Source of the DNA: Candidatus Dojkabacteria bacterium UBA5749 | GTDB lineage: Bacteria; Patescibacteriota; Dojkabacteria; SC72 | Direction: 5' to 3' | DNA length: 7,710 nt | Assembly (NCBI GenBank): GCA_002419125.1 | Contig: DIFL01000046.1 | Span: 4,119 to 11,828 of the forward strand | Part shown: piece after piece, positions 5,322-7,710 of the stretch | Layout of the letters: each line of letters begins with the position of its first letter | Position numbering within the stretch: the stretch's first letter is position 1 | Position numbers and translations under genes: made by a program | Notes under the pieces: model-generated | What the model was told of the DNA's origin: nothing | The model's database searches: none | What the model saw: only the letters and a program-made list of their open reading frames with translations

Positions 5322-5879
5322 TTATTTCTCTTTTAATTGAGTTGTCCTATTTAGAAAGTATATCCAAAGAAGTATTGAAATAATCATTACTGTACAAGCC
5401 ATAGCAGGGGCAGAGGGTGTTGTATACATCTCCTTAGTTGGTTCAAAAAGAAAGAAATTGGTTAATAGATAAATTGAAACTGGTATTGTAATAACCCCAA
5501 GATTAGTTCAGTTTTTCTTTGTGTAATATCAAAGCAGAAGTTTTCTCCATAGAATTCTATCGTTTCTCCTTGATAGCACTCCTTAAATCCTCCAATTTCT
5601 TCTACTTGAAATTTCGGGATATCTTCTTTTTGATTGGCCTTCATTAGAGAGTAAGAAAAGGGAATTGAAACTTTGTAAGAGAGGAAAACTTTAGATGTTA
5701 AGCCAACTCCAATTACCAAGACAACTAATGTAATTAAGGTAGAACTGAATAAGAGTATGAGAAGTTATTTTTAATGGTGTTTTCTTTTGATTACTCTTCA
5801 CAATAATAATTGTATATATCACGACCCCGATTGCAAATAATAATGGGATAGTAAAAAATAGAATTGAGATTAGCCCCAT
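5322..5879 (-). pseudogene. Four-helix membrane protein of unknown family, interrupted by two compensating frameshifts
   Basis: Three consecutive frame segments together read as one protein of about 185 residues. Segment one (5879 to about 5760) gives the first membrane helix (ISILFFTIPLLFAIGVVIYT). The frame then shifts by one base. Segment two (about 5758-5506) gives helix two (ILLFSSTLITLVVLVIGVGL) and a polar domain of about 65 residues with two cysteines (KECYQGETIEFYGENFCFD). A second, opposite shift near 5504-5510 restores the first frame for NLGVITIPVSIYLLTNFFLF and AMACTVMIISILLWIYFLNR, ending at the TAA at 5322. I do not recognise the family. The gene follows the Na/Pi-transporter gene after 24 bp and probably shared its transcript. 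Either it is a recent pseudogene or the indels are sequencing or assembly errors. Two separate short genes are less likely, because the helices line up into one plausible fold. Confidence 0.65.
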
Positions 5880-5903
5880 AATGTATAACTTATAGTTTGT
5901 ATT

Positions 5904-7526
5904 TTATTGACAGTATTCTCTAATTTGTTTTAGTAATAGTTTTCTAATACTTCTTACTTTGTATACACTTGATTCAATTATTGATATTGCATCTACAAAT
6001 ATTGTTCCATCATATTTAGCCTCTTTCTGAAGTCTAAGGACATGTATATCAAACTGCTCATTAATGAGAGAGGTTATCTCTTCTTCTTTTGTTTTGATTA
6101 GGGACAATCTTCTTTCATCTGTATCTATTATATTCTTCTCAATCTCCCTAAATAACTCAATGAGCCTGTTGTATATATCTGTCAGTTTTTCAATATTTAC
6201 CTCTTTATTAGACATTCCCATTTTATGCATTCTGAGAAACACTCTTGAGAAATCATTTCCCAAATCTCCAAGCTGTTCTATGGTATTTGATATTTTAATT
6301 AGTATGACTGTAGCGTGTGCATCTCTAGGGCAGAGTTTAACTTTTGTTAACTCTAATATGGATCTTGTTATCTCATCGTCTAGGTAATCGTTCAGAGTCT
6401 CGAATTTTGATATCTCCATTTGAGTAGTATCGTTTGGGTTGTAGAAAATAGACAGAGCTTTCTGGTATAGTTTGATTGTATTTTCAATTGAGTAGGTTAT
6501 TTCCATTTTAATGTTTTTAATTCTCTTTTTTGGTTTACCTTTTTCGTTTTTTGTTAAATACTTTGTTTTAAAAAGAATTTCCTCTTCATTGCCTCTTACA
6601 AGGGAAATGACCAATTTTTCAAATGATTTTGAGAAAGTCAAAAATATTAATGTCCCAATTACATTAAATATTAAGTGTGCTAATGCAGTTTGTACTCCTG
6701 GGTCAGGAGATAGGTATTGCATACTAAAGGAGAATGGCTTTATTAAAAACATAAAGACCAATGTCCCAATTGCATCAAAAAGAAAGTCTGCAACAGCGAC
6801 CCTTTTTGCAAAAAGGTTTAATTTAACAGCAGTAATTAAAGAGGTAATGTTGGTACCTACATTTGCACCTAATACCATTGGTATTGAGACTTCAATAGGG
6901 ATAAGGCCATTTTGAGCAAGTATTACAATTATTCCTGTTGTGACTGAACTAGAGTGAATTAATGCTGTAAATATTGCACTTACTAAATATGCAAATATGG
7001 GGTTAGAAAGATTTGAAAACATATTCATTACTTCTGGGCTATTTTTAAGAGGTTCTATTGTTGAAGAAATAAGGGAGAGGGAAAGAAGTAAAAACCCTAT
7101 ATGAAATATAGGTTTGCTAATCATTTTAGTCTTTTTACTTACTGCTCCTAGTAAAAGTCCTAGAGTCATTAATATGGGAGCTAGTATTGATGAATCTAGT
7201 AACACCAATTGTGCTGTAACAGTTGTCCCTATATTACTCCCAAATATTATTCCCAAACTATTATGAAATGAAATTACACCTGTGTTTACCAGGAGGATAG
7301 TCATTACACCAACTGCAGTACTAGATTGCATTAGGGCAGTTAGAATTGCTCCAAAGAGAGTAGCGGTATATTTGTTTTTAGCTAATTTCCCTAATATCTC
7401 TCTAAATTTATTTGATGCTAACTCTTGAAACTCTTTACTTAAGGTATCAATTGCATAGAGGAAGAGAATTAAAGCCGAGATAAAGGCAAGTGCAATTTGA
7501 AGGTATTCTGAGTTAAAAATATCCAT
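5904..7526 (-). CDS. Na+/phosphate cotransporter family protein with PhoU-like C-terminal domain
   Basis: At 540 residues this matches the bacterial Na/Pi-cotransporter II-related family (two PF02690 repeats plus a PhoU-like tail; E. coli YjbB has a similar build). The first inverted repeat has ALMQSSTAVGV (64-74) and GIIFGSNIGTTVT (92-104). The second has ALIHSSSVTTGI (188-199) and VLGANVGTNIT (218-228). The first QSS motif is intact, while the second reads HSSS instead of QSSS. Membrane helices fill about residues 8-310. From about 335 to 540 the chain is soluble, helical and charged, like PhoU. It probably moves phosphate across the cytoplasmic membrane using sodium, although some relatives export it. 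The direction and ion are inferred from the family only. The ATG at 7526 begins 6 nt after a -10-like TATATT, so the mRNA may be leaderless; no Shine-Dalgarno site is present. Confidence 0.93.
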   Translation of the reverse strand: MDIFNSEYLQIALAFISALILFLYAIDTLSKEFQELASNKFREILGKLAKNKYTATLFGAILTALMQSSTAVGVMTILLVNTGVISFHNSLGIIFGSNIGTTVTAQLVLLDSSILAPILMTLGLLLGAVSKKTKMISKPIFHIGFLLLSLSLISSTIEPLKNSPEVMNMFSNLSNPIFAYLVSAIFTALIHSSSVTTGIIVILAQNGLIPIEVSIPMVLGANVGTNITSLITAVKLNLFAKRVAVADFLFDAIGTLVFMFLIKPFSFSMQYLSPDPGVQTALAHLIFNVIGTLIFLTFSKSFEKLVISLVRGNEEEILFKTKYLTKNEKGKPKKRIKNIKMEITYSIENTIKLYQKALSIFYNPNDTTQMEISKFETLNDYLDDEITRSILELTKVKLCPRDAHATVILIKISNTIEQLGDLGNDFSRVFLRMHKMGMSNKEVNIEKLTDIYNRLIELFREIEKNIIDTDERRLSLIKTKEEEITSLINEQFDIHVLRLQKEAKYDGTIFVDAISIIESSVYKVRSIRKLLLKQIREYCQ

Positions 7527-7532
7527 ATGTAA

Positions 7533-7538
7533 AATATA
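7533..7538 (-). promoter_or_regulatory. Putative -10 box of a leaderless Na/Pi transporter mRNA
   Basis: TATATT on the minus strand lies exactly 6 nt before the ATG at 7526. That places the expected transcript start at or next to the start codon. No convincing -35 box is seen 16-18 bp upstream, so the promoter is weak or needs an activator. Confidence 0.4.
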
Positions 7539-7554
7539 CCAAATTTATTGGTAT
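7536..7554. repeat. Inverted repeat overlapping the Na/Pi transporter -10 box, candidate operator
   Basis: ATACCAA-ATTTA-TTGGTAT has 7-bp perfect arms around a 5-bp centre. It overlaps half of the -10 box and continues into the spacer. This placement suits a repressor, perhaps one linked to phosphate supply, but no regulator is encoded nearby and the sequence does not match a pho box I know. Confidence 0.4.
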
Positions 7555-7598
7555 TAGTAATACATTTAAACAAAGTGAAAACACTATAAGTTGGGAAA

Positions 7599-7681
7599 TG
7601 CAGAGGACTGGATTTGAACCAGTGTATCCCGAAGGAGTCGGATTTACAGTCCGATGCGTTTGACCACTCCGCCACCTCTGC
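7599..7681 (-). tRNA. trnY: tRNA-Tyr (anticodon GTA)
   Basis: The minus strand gives an 83-nt class II tRNA. The acceptor is GCAGAGG / CCTCTGC with discriminator A. The anticodon stem TCGGA / TCCGA holds the loop CTGTAAA with anticodon GTA. A long variable arm (CTCCTTCGGGATA) fits bacterial tyrosine tRNA. No CCA is encoded. An open frame that begins MAEWSNASDCKSDSFG is simply this tRNA translated. Confidence 0.97.
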
Positions 7682-7685
7682 ACTA

Positions 7686-7710
7686 AGCCGAAGGAGAGAT
7701 TCGAACTCTC
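7686..7710 (-). tRNA. 3' end of another tRNA, cut by the window edge (probably Thr, possibly Gly)
   Basis: The minus strand shows a T arm GAGAG-TTCGAAT-CTCTC followed by the acceptor 3' strand CTTCGGC and discriminator T, only 4 bp before tRNA-Tyr. The anticodon is outside the window. The discriminator T matches the tRNA-Thr(GGT) here, and an acceptor beginning GCCG is common for Thr. In E. coli a Thr tRNA also stands directly before Tyr. Confidence 0.8.

Noticed and set aside
5322..5879. UGA recoding (Gly or Trp) as the explanation for the broken gene
   Set aside because: The first segment ends at TAA, not TGA, and the continuation is in a different frame. All other genes are open without reading UGA, and tRNA-Trp has anticodon CCA.
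6064..6915. Plus-strand open frames of 107 and 134 aa
   Set aside because: They are antisense to the well-supported Na/Pi transporter reading frame.
7469..7675. 68-aa minus-strand open frame starting MAEWSNASDCKSDSFG
   Set aside because: It is the translation of tRNA-Tyr plus the 5' end of the transporter gene in another frame, a well-known false gene.
1..7710. CRISPR arrays, insertion sequences and long direct repeats
   Set aside because: No regularly spaced repeats, transposase motifs or terminal inverted repeats were seen in the window.

Overview
The window is an AT-rich piece of a bacterial chromosome with every recognisable gene on the minus strand. It carries the conserved rpmG / tRNA-Trp / secE / nusG / rplK / rplA operon and the rplJ-rplL operon, with tRNA genes and some accessory membrane-protein genes around them. 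Small proteins, short spacers, tRNAs without an encoded CCA, and AT-rich start regions with no Shine-Dalgarno motif in front of most ribosomal-protein genes suggest a low-GC bacterium of the Candidate Phyla Radiation type (Patescibacteria; Dojkabacteria or Microgenomates are guesses). The lineage is an inference and was not tested. The genetic code looks standard: tRNA-Trp has anticodon CCA, and no intact gene needs UGA recoding.

Transcription runs from high to low coordinates. At 7710 there is the 3' part of a tRNA (probably Thr), then tRNA-Tyr(GTA). Next is a Na/Pi-cotransporter-family protein with a PhoU-like tail, behind a possibly leaderless promoter overlapped by a palindrome. A small membrane-protein gene follows, apparently broken by two compensating frameshifts. 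tRNA-Thr(GGT) has its own promoter. The operon rpmG - tRNA-Trp - secE - nusG - rplK - rplA starts at a near-consensus promoter (5157-5185) and ends at a hairpin terminator (2881-2905).

Below that is a 61-aa four-cysteine protein of unknown function whose promoter is overlapped by a palindrome. Then comes the rplJ-rplL operon, with a near-consensus promoter and a structured leader that looks like the L10 autoregulatory site, including a candidate kink-turn. It ends in a terminator (1381-1404). rpoB, the usual next gene, is absent. In its place a separate promoter drives a stand-alone 7-TM protein (7TM_transglut-like) overlapping a RimK-related ATP-grasp ligase gene cut by the window edge.

The ribosomal and translation genes make the ribosome stalk and L1/L11 region, the transcription-translation coupling factor NusG and the translocon subunit SecE. 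The most interesting accessory unit is the 7TM/ATP-grasp pair. In Proteobacteria the same two families occur with an inactive transglutaminase domain that is missing here, so this may be a reduced form of a poorly understood membrane-linked peptide-ligase system.
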